64,000 bases of DNA, from the NCBI GenBank assembly GCA_037127255.1, contig JBANSL010000010.1, forward strand, positions 27,980,620 through 28,044,619, written 5' to 3'. Below are positions 54,745 through 64,000 of the stretch, in pieces. This DNA is from Persicaria tinctoria (lineage: Eukaryota > Streptophyta > Magnoliopsida > Caryophyllales > Polygonaceae). Each line of letters begins with the position of its first letter. Within the stretch, counting starts at the first letter, position 1. Made by a program: the position numbers and the translations under genes. Under the pieces are notes generated by a model that saw only the letters and a list, made by a program, of their open reading frames with translations, did not search any database and had not been told where the DNA came from.

Positions 54745-55560
54745 TATTTGTTAGGCTTATCATGGGTGAGCCTACACAGCACCTTTCTCTAACTTTTGAC
54801 CCAGCAAACTTTAACAAATAAAAAACAGTTAAACATTTTGGCAACACCATAAAATTAATCCGCAATTAATAATGCTAAACAGACCTCAATCAAATAGGGT
54901 TCGGTTGGGTATTATTATCAAGAAGTTAAATAAGTGGAGCAAGTGAGCAAGCATCACGGCTGCTTTCAAGGGACGAGGGGACAAAATTTCGAGTGTAACG
55001 ATCGAGGAGACATCAAATAAATAATCAACCCCTTTGTGGGGGTGAATTAATATTGTTTTGTCGTATAGCTTCTACCAGGAAAATTACGAATTTACAGTAA
55101 TACAGTTGTACTCCGTATTTTTTTAATTAAAAAAGAAAAGAAAAGAAAAAGAAAAAGGGCCCAAACACCGCCCTTTTGACCGCCGGGAGAATAACGGCAA
55201 CAGTTATTGTCCGTTAGTGGCAGTTGCCCCGTTAGTGACACACTGACACGTGCTCCGTCTATCGCCTCCTGCCGCTGGGACCCACCCTGACAGTTGACCG
55301 TTCAAATTGGCCGACCTCTGTGGGCCCTCCCACCCTTGTACCCGGACACGAGATCTACAACTACTGCGTGCCCGGCTGCCCCCTTTTGTTTATTTTTTCA
55401 GTTTTGAATTCAAAATCAAACATGGCTGATTTTCGATAGGGCGACAAAACAGCAAACAGAGAACCGTCAAAAATACAATAAAAAATAGAAAAGGACGCAC
55501 ACACTCTACAAAAGAACAAATATAACTAAACTTTAAACTAGCAAGTTGGAGACTAAAAGT
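54745..55560. other. Intergenic stretch with a GC-rich block
   Basis: The block 55160-55390 has ACCGCCGGGAGAATAACGG, CACTGACACGTGCTCC (an ACGTG core) and GGGACCCACCCTGACAG. It resembles the block at 29820-30045. No gene follows. The remainder is AT-rich. Confidence 0.4.
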
Positions 55561-55572
55561 ATGAACGAAGCC

Positions 55573-56090
55573 CCCCATGGTACCTACAAATTAAGGTTTG
55601 ATGTGTCATCACAAACTAACAGAGAGTGTTCCATCGGACCCGTTATCGTGACTGGAAGGGTACAACCGTACACCTTGATGGAAAAACTATGGGTCGTCAA
55701 ACACCACTCATGGTTGAAGGACTAGCATTACGAGAAGGTGTGTTAAGAGCTATTGACTCCCAATTTGACAACCTCATCAATGAAGAAGATTCTCTCACAA
55801 TCATAAATTATTTAAAGCATGAGGTAAACTGTCTGTGGGAAATTGAGCTTCTTTTAAAGGACATTAAATGCATGCTGTTAAAAATCAGAACGATTTCATT
55901 TTCTTATATAGTTATATTTACCGTAATGGTAATAGAGTGACTGATAAGGTCGCACACATTGGCCACCACCGCTCTAGTATGGGATCCACTTTCCCTGACC
56001 AAGGTCTCATGGACCTCATCCGAAAGGATACCTTTGGTTAGCGTTTTGTGGAGAATGCATCTGAATTTTTATCAAATAAAAAAAAACTAA
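55573..56090 (+). mobile_element. 5'-truncated LINE with RNase H relic and target duplication
   Basis: Flanked by GAACGAAGCC (55563-55572 and 56091-56100). The first codons after the duplication already read PHGTYKLRFD, the RNase H start; then RDWKGTTVHL (after a shift), VEGLALREGVLRAIDSQFDN LINEEDSLTIINYL, and later NRVTDKVAHIGHHRSSMGST with DLIRKDTFG at the C-terminus. It ends ATTTTTATCAAATAAAAAAA. Several frameshifts. Domain is the RVT_3 RNase H usual in plant LINEs. Confidence 0.87.
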
Positions 56091-56100
56091 GAACGAAGCC

Positions 56101-56580
56101 AAGCACCACCATGAGCCGAGGTAAGACCGCTGACCAGCGATAAATCAGGAATCTCCTGTGGACAGTGAAGACGAACCTCCAAGGAAGCTCATTCCTAGAT
56201 GTACAGTCTCCCTATAGACACCACCTCGATCGTAACTAATCCCGAATCCGAACGCTAGAACCCCAATGAAGAAAAACTGCCGATCGAGACACATCAAAAG
56301 CAAAGCCGCCCAACGTTCGAGCAAAACACACCGAATTGGCTCGGCGAATATTTTTTTTTTTACCCCCGACCGTCGCCCCCAACTTCAAATTCGGCAACGG
56401 CAAGGCCACGTGTAAGACTTACAAAATTCGAGGGCGCTTGGGATGTCCTCTGTTCCCCCACTTCCACCCAATCACACCGCAACTCCAAATGAAACAGAGG
56501 GACATGTGATGGCAGAGGGGAAAGCGAGGAAGAACAACATGGAGAGGAAGAGTGGCTATGACTGTGTTGAAGAAGCGAGG
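56101..56580. other. Unassigned GC-moderate stretch
   Basis: A minus-strand frame of 159 codons (56839-56360) is rich in His, Leu, Ser and Pro and arises from purine-rich (GGAGAAG-type) sequence. It overlaps the tandem duplication to its right. I do not accept it as a gene. Confidence 0.4.
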
Positions 56581-56584
56581 AAGA

Positions 56585-57080
56585 AATACAGAGAGTGAGA
56601 CAGAGGTCGTGGGGGAAGTGGGCGGCGGAGATAAGGGACCCGCACATGGAGGGTGTGGTTTGGGAACCTTCAAGACGAAGCCTAGCTAGACTCGCCGAGG
56701 AGGGGCGATGGAGGAGCAAATGAAGGTCGTCGAGAAAGAGAAGGAGACGGTGGGGGGTACAACCTTGGCTATGAAGGTGGAGGTGGCGAAAGGTGACGAA
56801 CTGGTTGTGGACGATGAGTGTTTTGGTAGGGTGGTTCAATGGCAGAGGTTATGGGGAAGTGGGATGCGGAGATAGGGACAAGCATAGTGCAGTGATTGAG
56901 GGTGTGGTTGGAACGTTCGAGACAAAGCCTAGACTCATGGAAGTGGCAAGGGAGGGGTAATGGCAAGAAAGAGAAGAGACAGTGGGGTGTACAACTGTGG
57001 TTAGGAAGGTGGAGATGGCGAAAGGTGACGATCGTGGTGGACGATGTGGTTTCATAGGGTGATAGTTTAATGGCATTGTT
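56585..57080. repeat. Diverged tandem duplication, offset about 249 bp
   Basis: Landmarks recur in order: GGGGAAGTGGG..GCGGAGATA, GGGTGTGGTT (56651 and 56900), AAGCCTAG, AGACnGTGGGGnGTACAAC, GGTGGAGnTGGCGAAAGGTGAC. Copies differ by many substitutions and small indels, so the duplication is old. Confidence 0.8.
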
Positions 57081-57649
57081 GGTTTGCCGGTGGCCTCCTG
57101 GTGGTTTAATGTGCTGGTATTTAGACTCCACCTCTCTAGAAAATCTATAGAGAAGAGAGGGATCGGCTAGTCGTTTTTGTTGATTTTTGTACCTGGTTTT
57201 GTCGTAAAGAAAAACCTAGTTTTATATATAAAATCATATTGAAAAAGGAAACCATATTTTTTCAAATAAATTTTTTCTTTTTCGAGTTTTCTAATAATAT
57301 TTTTATTCTGCTCTTTAAAAGAGAAAGAAAATTGGAAATTTATTTCTAATTTGTAATCTAATTTATTTTTAAAAAGTATTTAGAAAGTCGTGTGAATAAT
57401 TTAAATTAGAAAATCCTTCTCAATATAATTGACTTGTGTAGATTTATCATAAAATTAATTATGTGTTTTGATCGTTTTTTTTCTCGGTTTTTATTGATTG
57501 GAAAGAATGGTGAATGCTAATTTCAATAATTCTTTAGTGAAAGATGTTTTAGAGTAGTAAAATGATTTATATTATTGAATAGATAATCGAAATATTTGGA
57601 TATACAAGCTCAGTATATACTATATCATGTTCAGAGCTGGGTCTAAGAA
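57081..57649. other. AT-rich stretch without a gene
   Basis: Nothing supported on either strand. Confidence 0.45.
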
Positions 57650-57657
57650 GTCGCATT

Positions 57658-58205
57658 TATTGTTATTAGAATCCTGATCCGGATCTTTAGAATCTTAAGA
57701 TCCTACGATCCTACCTAGGGGCCCGATCCCGATCTATGTATAGGATCTTTTTTGTGTAGGATTTACAATGGGATCTTTAGAATCTTAATGGATCGATAGG
57801 ATTTACGATCCCACACGATCCTAAAGATCCTATTTTTATTAACAATATGTATTTTTTAAACATTTATTTTGTTTCCTTGGTTGATTTTAGGGTGTTTAAA
57901 TGTACACATTCATGTAAGGAACGTGAAAAATAGCTTAGAGACAATTGTTTTCGAGTCTTTTAACCAATATGACAATGTCTAAGGTCGTAAATGTAGATTT
58001 TTATGTCTTAAAATCAAAATATATTGTGTAACTAACATTTTTTCCCTCATTCTAGAATTTTAAATTAAGCAACTTTGTTATATATATTTTTATTTTATTA
58101 TTTAATTATATTTCGAGGATCTTACGATCTCCTAATGGGATCTTACGATCCGATTCATGGACCCAATTGTGATTCGATCCTAGAATCTCGATCATAATAA
58201 CCTTG
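57658..58205. mobile_element. Non-autonomous hAT-type MITE, GATC-rich, 548 bp
   Basis: Flanked by the 8-bp duplication GTCGCATT (57650-57657 and 58206-58213). Left tip TATTGTTATTAGAATCC; right tip, reversed, CAAGGTTATTATGATCG. Both subterminal zones are full of AGGATCGTAAGATCC-type words in either orientation. No coding capacity. The duplication size places it with hAT elements, though the tips are imperfect. Confidence 0.78.
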
Positions 58206-58213
58206 GTCGCATT

Positions 58214-58345
58214 GTACGCTCTCTTTTTCTGACTAGGTCGATAGAGTTTTCAAATAACCGAGCATATGAAAGCTTTCAAAAAAATAAAAATAATTAAAAA
58301 ATAATAAAGAAAATAAAATACAAGTGAATCAAATATACACAATCA
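58214..58345. other. Short AT-rich spacer
   Basis: No feature seen. Confidence 0.4.
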
Positions 58346-58361
58346 AATGAATTAATTCATA

Positions 58362-59221
58362 ACAATCAAACGTTACAAACTCATAATTTCGATATACAAA
58401 AACCAAACGTTGTGCTTAATGACATCCACTTAAGCTATTCTACTACATTTTCTTATGATCTTTTTTACTCTTGGTGGGCTATCTGGTTCTTTAGGAATCA
58501 GTTAGCTTTTGGACATTTGCAGAATGTAGCTGTTAATCAAGTGCGCATACATATCACCACTACAAAACATAGCTGGTTTGATGCCTCTCGGTACGACCTC
58601 GCAACTCAATCCTTCAAGGAAAAACAAACCGGTATGCCTAGAAGCAGGCAGCAAACTGCTACGACAGGTTCGGGTAAAAGGTCGAAAGCCCGTTGGGATA
58701 CACCACCAGCACCGTTCTTCAAGCTAAACTTTGATGGCTCCTTTAAGCTGTCTGGTGAGGCTTCGTATGGTTTCGTAATTCGAAACTCTGAGGCTCTTGT
58801 GGTTTCTGCATGTTCGGGTTGCTGTAATAATACTTCTTGTGTGTTTGCCGAAGCTTTGGCCCTTCGCAATGGGGTTTTACGTGCCCGCGAGTTGGGGATT
58901 CGACATCTACTTGTTGAGGGAGATAATCTGCAAATTGACAATTCTTTGCTTGATATTTGGACTTGCCCTTGGAGCATTGAACTAGTTCTATCGGATATTC
59001 ATTTGATTGTTTCTGCCTTTGATTCTTTCTCTATTCGTCATATTTTCAGGGAATCCAATGCTGTTGCTGATAGGGTCGCGCACCTAGCTTACAGCATCCC
59101 TGCCGACGACGTTCTGCTCTCTGATCTGGTGCTTGAGGATCTCGTCCGGAAGGAGGCTCTAAGATGGCGCTTTCTCCATTAGGATTGCTTCGTCTTAATT
59201 CCTTTCCTTGTATTAAAAAAA
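58362..59221 (+). mobile_element. 5'-truncated LINE with 16-bp target duplication
   Basis: AATGAATTAATTCATA occurs at 58346-58361 and 59222-59237, and a nine-base poly(A) ends the insert. It carries the RNase H frame listed separately. The insertion is young enough that its frame is still open. Confidence 0.92.
58412..59182 (+). CDS. LINE ORF2 C-terminal part with intact RNase H domain
   Basis: 256 codons without a stop. The first 60 residues belong to the segment after the LINE zinc-ribbon region (YSWWAIWFFRNQLAFGHLQN). The RVT_3-type RNase H domain runs from about residue 105: FFKLNFDGSFKLSGEASYGF VIRN, AEALALRNGVLRARELGIRH LLVEGDNLQ, and the end motif HIFRESNAVADRVAHLAYSI. The acidic residues expected at the active site (D of NFDGS, E of AEALAL, D of EGDN, D of VADR) are all present. 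The Met at 58412 lies just inside the truncation, so it is not the original start. Known role: removing RNA from RNA-DNA hybrids during retrotransposition. Without RT and endonuclease it cannot move itself. Confidence 0.85.
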   Translation: MLNDIHLSYSTTFSYDLFYSWWAIWFFRNQLAFGHLQNVAVNQVRIHITTTKHSWFDASRYDLATQSFKEKQTGMPRSRQQTATTGSGKRSKARWDTPPAPFFKLNFDGSFKLSGEASYGFVIRNSEALVVSACSGCCNNTSCVFAEALALRNGVLRARELGIRHLLVEGDNLQIDNSLLDIWTCPWSIELVLSDIHLIVSAFDSFSIRHIFRESNAVADRVAHLAYSIPADDVLLSDLVLEDLVRKEALRWRFLH

Positions 59222-59237
59222 AATGAATTAATTCATA

Positions 59238-59349
59238 CTAGCATGTGATAAATTTAGCGCCACATGCGCCCACATATACGACTCCAATTGATTGGTTCAT
59301 TAATCTTTGACAATAATTAATTTAATGTAAATTTTATATACTCCATAAT
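59238..59349. other. Short spacer between LINE insertions
   Basis: No feature seen. Confidence 0.4.
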
Positions 59350-62003
59350 CTTTTTTTTTTTGGTCGGTAAACCGAGAGCCTTTAGATAGAACTAAAGAAG
59401 AAAAACAAAGTTTGGCTACACAAGGATAGAAATGGAGCAGCCCTTCCCCTAACGTCACTCTCAAGTAATAAAATGGAATCTGAAGGTGGCTCCGAGATGA
59501 GATGAACACCTAATGGATAGTTGCAAGCCACTCTAGCGAGGGAGTCCGCGACAAGGTTTGCTTCCCTAAAGACGTGTCGGAATTGGATTTCCCAATCCCG
59601 GTTGATGAAGCCATGGCACTGCTGAGCCAGGCTAGAAAATGGATGGTTGTCTTCAATCCTCCCTTGAATCAGCCTAAGCGCCTCCCGAGAGTTAGTTTCA
59701 ACGATGATCTTCCGAAATTCGAGGTCCCATGCTAATCTCATACCTTCTAATATACCATGCATCTCCACCAACGTAACAAGACTCGTCCCAATCGGCCGGA
59801 CCAAGCCGCCAATCCACTCACCTTCATCGCCATAAATGACCCTCCCTCCAACATAGGCCATTCCCGACTCATCCACCTAGCCGTCCGAGTTCACCTTCAC
59901 CCATCCGAACGGTGGTTTTTCCCGCTGAACGAGGACCTCCATCTTGTTTTCTTGCTTCCCTCCAGTAGCCCTGTCGCCCATCGCCGCTAAGTACTCGACC
60001 GTCTGCTAAATGATAAATTTCATCTTGTTTTCGACTTGCACTTCTTCCTTGAAGACCCGGCCGTTCCTCCAACGCCATGTCCACCATAGCATATTAGAGA
60101 AGACGCATGCCTAGTCCAACTTCTCCTCTACCTTGTTCCTGGCCAACAGGTTCCATCGAAGCCAAGCTGCATAGGGGACATTAAGAAATTCATCAACATT
60201 CGAAGGTATAGGTAGTGCACGCCAATGATTTTTAGCGTTTGGAAACTCCTTGAATAGATGGTCGAGCGATTCCGGCACACCCTGCCAGTCCATGCACCAT
60301 GGCGACTGGGTCATGTGTCGGCGGTTTCTTTCTTCATTTGTGAGTATAACTCCTTGCACCACCATCCATAAGAAGCAGTAGATCCTTACTGAGACTCTTA
60401 GTTTCCAGATCCTATGAAACACAACACCATCCATGAAGCAAACATCATTAGCGTTAGTAATCATATCATAGGCCGACCTTACCGTATAGTTCTCGTTTGC
60501 GTTACCTTTCCAAGATAGCCGATCTGGGCCAGCCTCCCCATCCACTGCACATAGGCCGAAAGCCAAAGAAGAACACTAGTCGACAAGTACTCCTCCAGCT
60601 CCTCCCGCTTCCAACCTCTAACACTCTCCCAATAAGAGCTTACTCTTCTCTCCCTATTACAAATCTCGATCACCTTCTTTGTATGCGCCAACAGCCTCAC
60701 ATAGCCTATCCAACAATCTTCCTAGAATCGTATGCCGACCCCATCTCCAACAATCTAAGGAACCCAGTCAACCATAACCGAGCCAATCCTTTCCTAACTG
60801 CATTCTAGACAACCGAGCCACCCTGATTACTCACATTGTCATTTCGAAAATATTTGGCTTGCAACACCCTACAGCACGGACTTTCCTTAAAGTTGTTTAA
60901 GACAATGGCCAAGTTCATATCTTTCAAGTTCCTAATTCCCAGCCCACCTTTCCTCTTAGGATGACACATGTCTTCCCAACCCACCAGGTGAATCTTCTGA
61001 TGCGTTTCCACATCGCCCCAAATGAATCCCCTACACACCTTGTCTATCTTCTCACACGTCGAATTAGGCAGCAAATAGACGCCATAGTGCACACTGGTAA
61101 GACAGAGAGAATGGACTTCGTGAGTGTCACTCGATTCGCAAAACTCAAGTGTTTGCCTTTCCAACCATCCAATCTACTTCCCATCTTGTCAATAATTGGG
61201 GCAAAGGTTTCACCATTCACCCTCTTGTGAAGCACCGGCATGCCTAGGTAGCTTTCGAGGTTAGTGGTGACCTCAAACCCACATATTTGTTGCAACTTCT
61301 GAACCACATACTCATTGACATTTGATTAGACAAATAATTTGGATTTTCCTTGGTTAACTTGTTGCCCCGAACTCTGACAAAATTTGTCCAGGATTCCTTT
61401 GATGAGTCTCAATTGCTCCACCAAAGCGTCCGCAATCAGGATAATATATATCATCCGCGAAGAGGGCATGATAAATTTTTGGCCCATCACGAGTAATATC
61501 AATCGGTTTCCAAGCCCTACCATTAACTGCCCCTTCGATCAGCTGGCTGAGCCTTTCGACGCACAACACAAATAAGTACGGGCTTAGCGGATTAGCTTGC
61601 CGGATACCCCGAGTCGATTTGAAAGCCTTCATCATCTCTCCGTTTATAAGCACTCTAGTATTCACCGTACTCACACATTCCACAATCCAATTTACCTAGC
61701 TATTAGGTAGACTCACATCGACTAAAGTTTTCTCAATAAAGTCCCAACTAAGCCTATTGTAGGCCTTCTCAAGGTCGATTTTTCAACACCATTCATCCAT
61801 TCCTTTCTTTTTTCTTCTTCATTGAATGGACAATTTTTACATGATGGCAATATTTTTGGCGATCAGTCTCCGGGAACGAAGCTTTCTTGCCTGGAACCAA
61901 TCAGGCTCGACAAAAACACCTGAATTCGGTTTGCCATGACTTTCGTGATGGTTTTGTACAAGGCGTTACAAAGGCTTATCGGCCAATGATATTAGATAAA
62001 AAA
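59350..62003 (-). pseudogene. LINE (L1-type) ORF2: RT, zinc-ribbon region, RNase H, decayed
   Basis: Minus strand. RT begins near 62000 with WPISLCNALYKTITKVMANR and ESFVPGD, continues KIDLEKAYNRLSWDFIEKTL, then RGIRQANPLSPYLFVLCVER and the catalytic FADD (YHALFADDIYY, near 61450). Next come YLGMPVLHKRV, WKGKHLSFANRVTLTKSIL and GFIWGD..KIHLVGWEDMCHPK RKGGLGI. The zf-RVT region is at 60566-60111 (DRLSWKGNANENYTVRSAYD). RNase H lies at 59876-59382 (ETNSREALRLI, HVFREANLVADSLARVA). The T run at 59351-59361 is the poly(A) on the minus strand. The endonuclease is missing and many stops and shifts are present. RT has FADD where LINEs vary between YADD and FADD. Confidence 0.87.
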
Positions 62004-62004
62004 A

Positions 62005-62725
62005 ATTTATACAAGGTAAGATTTTGGGAGAAGTCAGATCTTGTTCACGCACCTCCCAACGGCATCCTGTCGAACGAGGGATAGGACCTCCAGATGAGAT
62101 GTGAGAGCTCCATGATCCATGAAGTGTCTGAGATGAGCAACCTTGTCCGCAACTCGGTTGATTTCACGAAAGACCTGGGAACAAGATACCCAATCAAATT
62201 GTTGTAGAAGAAACTGGATGTTCTTGATAATCATCTCAATCTTCCAAGAGCAGTGCCAAACACCAGAAATTGTCTTGACAACGGTGAAATTGTCACCCTC
62301 GACCTCAATACACCGTGAGCCAAATCTCTAGCAACCACAAGTGCCGAGTGGAGCGCCAAGGTTTCGGCCATCAACGGAGAGACAGAACTACACTACGAAG
62401 AGCCAAAAAACACTATCAACCCGGAGTGATCACGAATAACAAACCCAGTTGAGGCCAAACCTGATGGGAGTCTAGAACCGTCAAAATTGATCTTGAAGTG
62501 GTTGACCGCTGGTTTCGACCATCTAATATTTTTCTTGCGTCTGGATGTCGGTTGTTATTGAGTCATTGTAGTGTTCATATCTTCCCAGAATAATGTTTTG
62601 GAGTCTTCAACTTGTTGCAATAGTTATCATAGATATGATTCTTGCTTCTTGATGTCTGCGTAGTTTTGGTCGTTGAAAATAATCTTGTTCCTGATTGTCC
62701 ATAATACCCACCACATAGTTTAAAC
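62005..62725 (-). pseudogene. Second LINE tail, fused upstream of the LINE above
   Basis: Minus strand from about 62725: TMWWVLWTIRNKIIFNDQNY (pre-RNase H segment), then VNHFKINFDGSRLPSGLAST GFVIRD, AETLALHSALVVARDLAHGV, and VFREINRVADKVAHLRHFMD, ending near 62034. The 3' untranslated part ends TTTTTTTATCTAAT, much like the ATTTTTATCAAATA tail at 56065, but instead of poly(A) the RT sequence of the neighbouring LINE follows. Stops and shifts are present. Its 5' boundary coincides with the centre of a perfect palindrome. Confidence 0.78.
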
Positions 62726-62739
62726 TATGTGGTGGGTAT
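62704..62739. repeat. Perfect 36-bp palindrome
   Basis: ATACCCACCACATAGTTT is followed at once by its exact reverse complement, centred on TTTAAA (62719-62724). The left half reads as LINE coding sequence on the minus strand (MWWV); the right half is its inverted copy. Confidence 0.95.
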
Positions 62740-63560
62740 AGCCACGAGTTTTTAGCCACGTCGTACAGTCGTTGCCAAATTCGTAGCTGATAGCCACAAA
62801 TATAGCTACGACCTGACAAGCCGTAGCTATAATAGCGTTGAATGAAAATATTCGTGGCAAACCCCGTGGCTAGGGATGAAGGAATAATTTCGTGTCCAGA
62901 ATTTTTTGGTTTTTAGCCACGAATAAGTGCCGTGGCTGGTATCATGGCTGTTAGCCACGACTTTGGCCACAATCACATTTTCTGTGGCCGAATTCGACGC
63001 CATTTTTGGCGAGTCTTTTCTGACGTGTCAATGTAGCCACGATTTTAGCCACGAATAATATCCGTTGCGGTACTCATGGCTAAGAAGGTGAGGCAATTAG
63101 CAATATATGACCCGAGTTGGAGGTGAACTGCCACGAATTTAGCCACTGTTGAATTATCCGTGGCTGTATTCGACGCTAACAGAGACGCCCATTATCCTTT
63201 TTGGTGTATCCGAATTGAGGAAATTCACAAAAGTGGTCAAAAGATATTCACTCAATCTAAATATGGTCAAGCCCAAATTAAATATCAATTTGTAAGACCA
63301 AAATCTCACAAAAAAAAAGAAGGTAGGGCCCAAAGATATGGTCAAGCCAAATTTTAGAGAGTCAAAGCCCAAAAAGGGTCAAGCCCATTAGTATTAGTCA
63401 TAGCCTAAGGAATATGGAAGCCCCAATTACTAGCCCTCGACGTATGAAGGAGCCCATCCTTAGTAGCCACAAATACGACCGTGGCTAATTCCGTGGCTAT
63501 TTTCAGTTGAGGTCATTCAATGCAATTCGTACTTTCTACTTCAATTCGATCACTTTTACT
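62740..63560. mobile_element. Array of TAGCCACGAAT / CCGTGGCTA motifs
   Basis: More than a dozen copies of GCCACGA or its reverse TCGTGGC/CCGTGGC occur in both orientations, often as TTTAGCCACGAAT or CCGTGGCTA. Such subterminal motif clusters are typical of the ends of CACTA-type and some other plant DNA transposons. I see no terminal repeat or target duplication to fix the family. The frame at 63160-63357 is not recognisable. Confidence 0.5.
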
Positions 63561-64000
63561 AGAGGGTGAAAGCACACTACGCGCACAGAGCAAGTTGTCG
63601 TCTTCTCTCCACATTGCAATGGAGGATTGGTGGGTTTGAAGAGCCATTTTTGAATTTGAGAGGTACGTGTCACATATATGAATTATATTATATATTTAAT
63701 ATATTATGAATGTATATATAGATATTTATATATTATGTGTGCTATGTGAGATATATTTAACTAATTATACATAGGTATTTAAATGGAATTTGAAGAGTGT
63801 ATAGATCCACATAATTACTTAATTAGTTGTATTTGATTTTTGGAATTTTTAATTACACTTTTAATAGTATATTTTAACACTTGGTTAATTAGTTGTATAG
63901 ATCTACATCATTACTTAGTTGTATAGATCTAAATAATTTGAAAATTTGGAGAGTACGTGTAAAAGTGTTGTGTTTATGGAATTTGTGTATATATATTTGA
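63561..64000. other. AT-rich window end
   Basis: ATATATTATATATTTAATAT-type sequence with short repeats (TTAGTTGTATAGATC three times between 63825 and 63930). No gene seen. Confidence 0.5.

Noticed and set aside
56360..57131. Open frames of up to 159 codons on the minus strand
   Set aside because: Low-complexity purine-rich sequence with several overlapping frames, no domain, and overlap with a decayed tandem duplication.
1..64000. CRISPR arrays, bacterial operons or a novel defence system
   Set aside because: The window is plant nuclear DNA dominated by transposons. The regular repeats present are LTRs, MITEs and minisatellites, and no gene cluster suggests a joint function.
1..64000. Endogenous viral insertions
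   Set aside because: All RT-bearing regions have copia or LINE domain order and motifs, and the gypsy element has the primer site, gag and LTRs of Tat/Athila type; no pararetrovirus movement or coat protein motif was seen.

Overview
This is plant nuclear DNA, almost certainly from a eudicot. It is AT-rich, contains spliceosomal introns with GT..AG borders, and is packed with plant-type transposable elements: Ty1/copia and Ty3/gypsy LTR elements, L1-type LINEs with RNase H domains, hAT, Stowaway and Helitron elements, and a DUF1985 gene. I cannot name the species. I find no intact host gene. The only host-derived coding material is two decayed fragments: the end of a receptor-like kinase (16.5-16.8 kb) and a HOS1-like fragment (27.35-27.78 kb).

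Layout. 1-2 kb: a minus-strand DUF1985 gene, spliced, carrying two nonsense codons, running off the left edge. 4586-5401: a non-autonomous Helitron. 5424-6485: a solo LTR with ACCTT target duplication. 6576-15896: a scrambled copia composite (minus) with four LTR segments, a pol piece, a gag piece and an inserted 1.8 kb solo LTR. 16-20 kb: kinase relic, gypsy LTR fragment, Stowaway MITE, LINE scraps. 21076-26305: a gypsy element with ATATT target duplication whose inside is deleted from gag straight into the second LTR. 27-29 kb: an inverted pair of tRNA-like sequences, the HOS1-like relic, a LINE tail. 29.5-34 kb: Stowaway MITE, repeats, a SINE-like sequence. 34402-39605: the youngest element, a copia with 242-bp LTRs differing at 3 sites and only two visible lesions. 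43792-47228: a hAT transposon with 8-bp target duplication. 47326-53817: an older copia interrupted by a 1.2 kb solo LTR. 54-59 kb: Stowaway remnant, a hAT-type MITE, LINE 3' ends with target duplications. 59350-62725: two LINE pieces fused head to tail on the minus strand, ending at a perfect 36-bp palindrome. 62.7-63.6 kb: an array of GCCACG motifs.

The genes do not form a pathway. What the window records is a stack of insertions whose order can be read: the hAT and copia-3 both sit inside an older repeat, copia-3 was later hit by a solo LTR, and the copia composite was hit by another. Target duplications of the expected size confirm most boundaries. I found no evidence of an undescribed defence, metabolic or regulatory system. 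The most interesting items are the composite copia junction, the inverted tRNA-like pair, the palindrome at a LINE junction, the palindrome-rich gypsy LTR, and nonsense codons that look like C-to-T decay.
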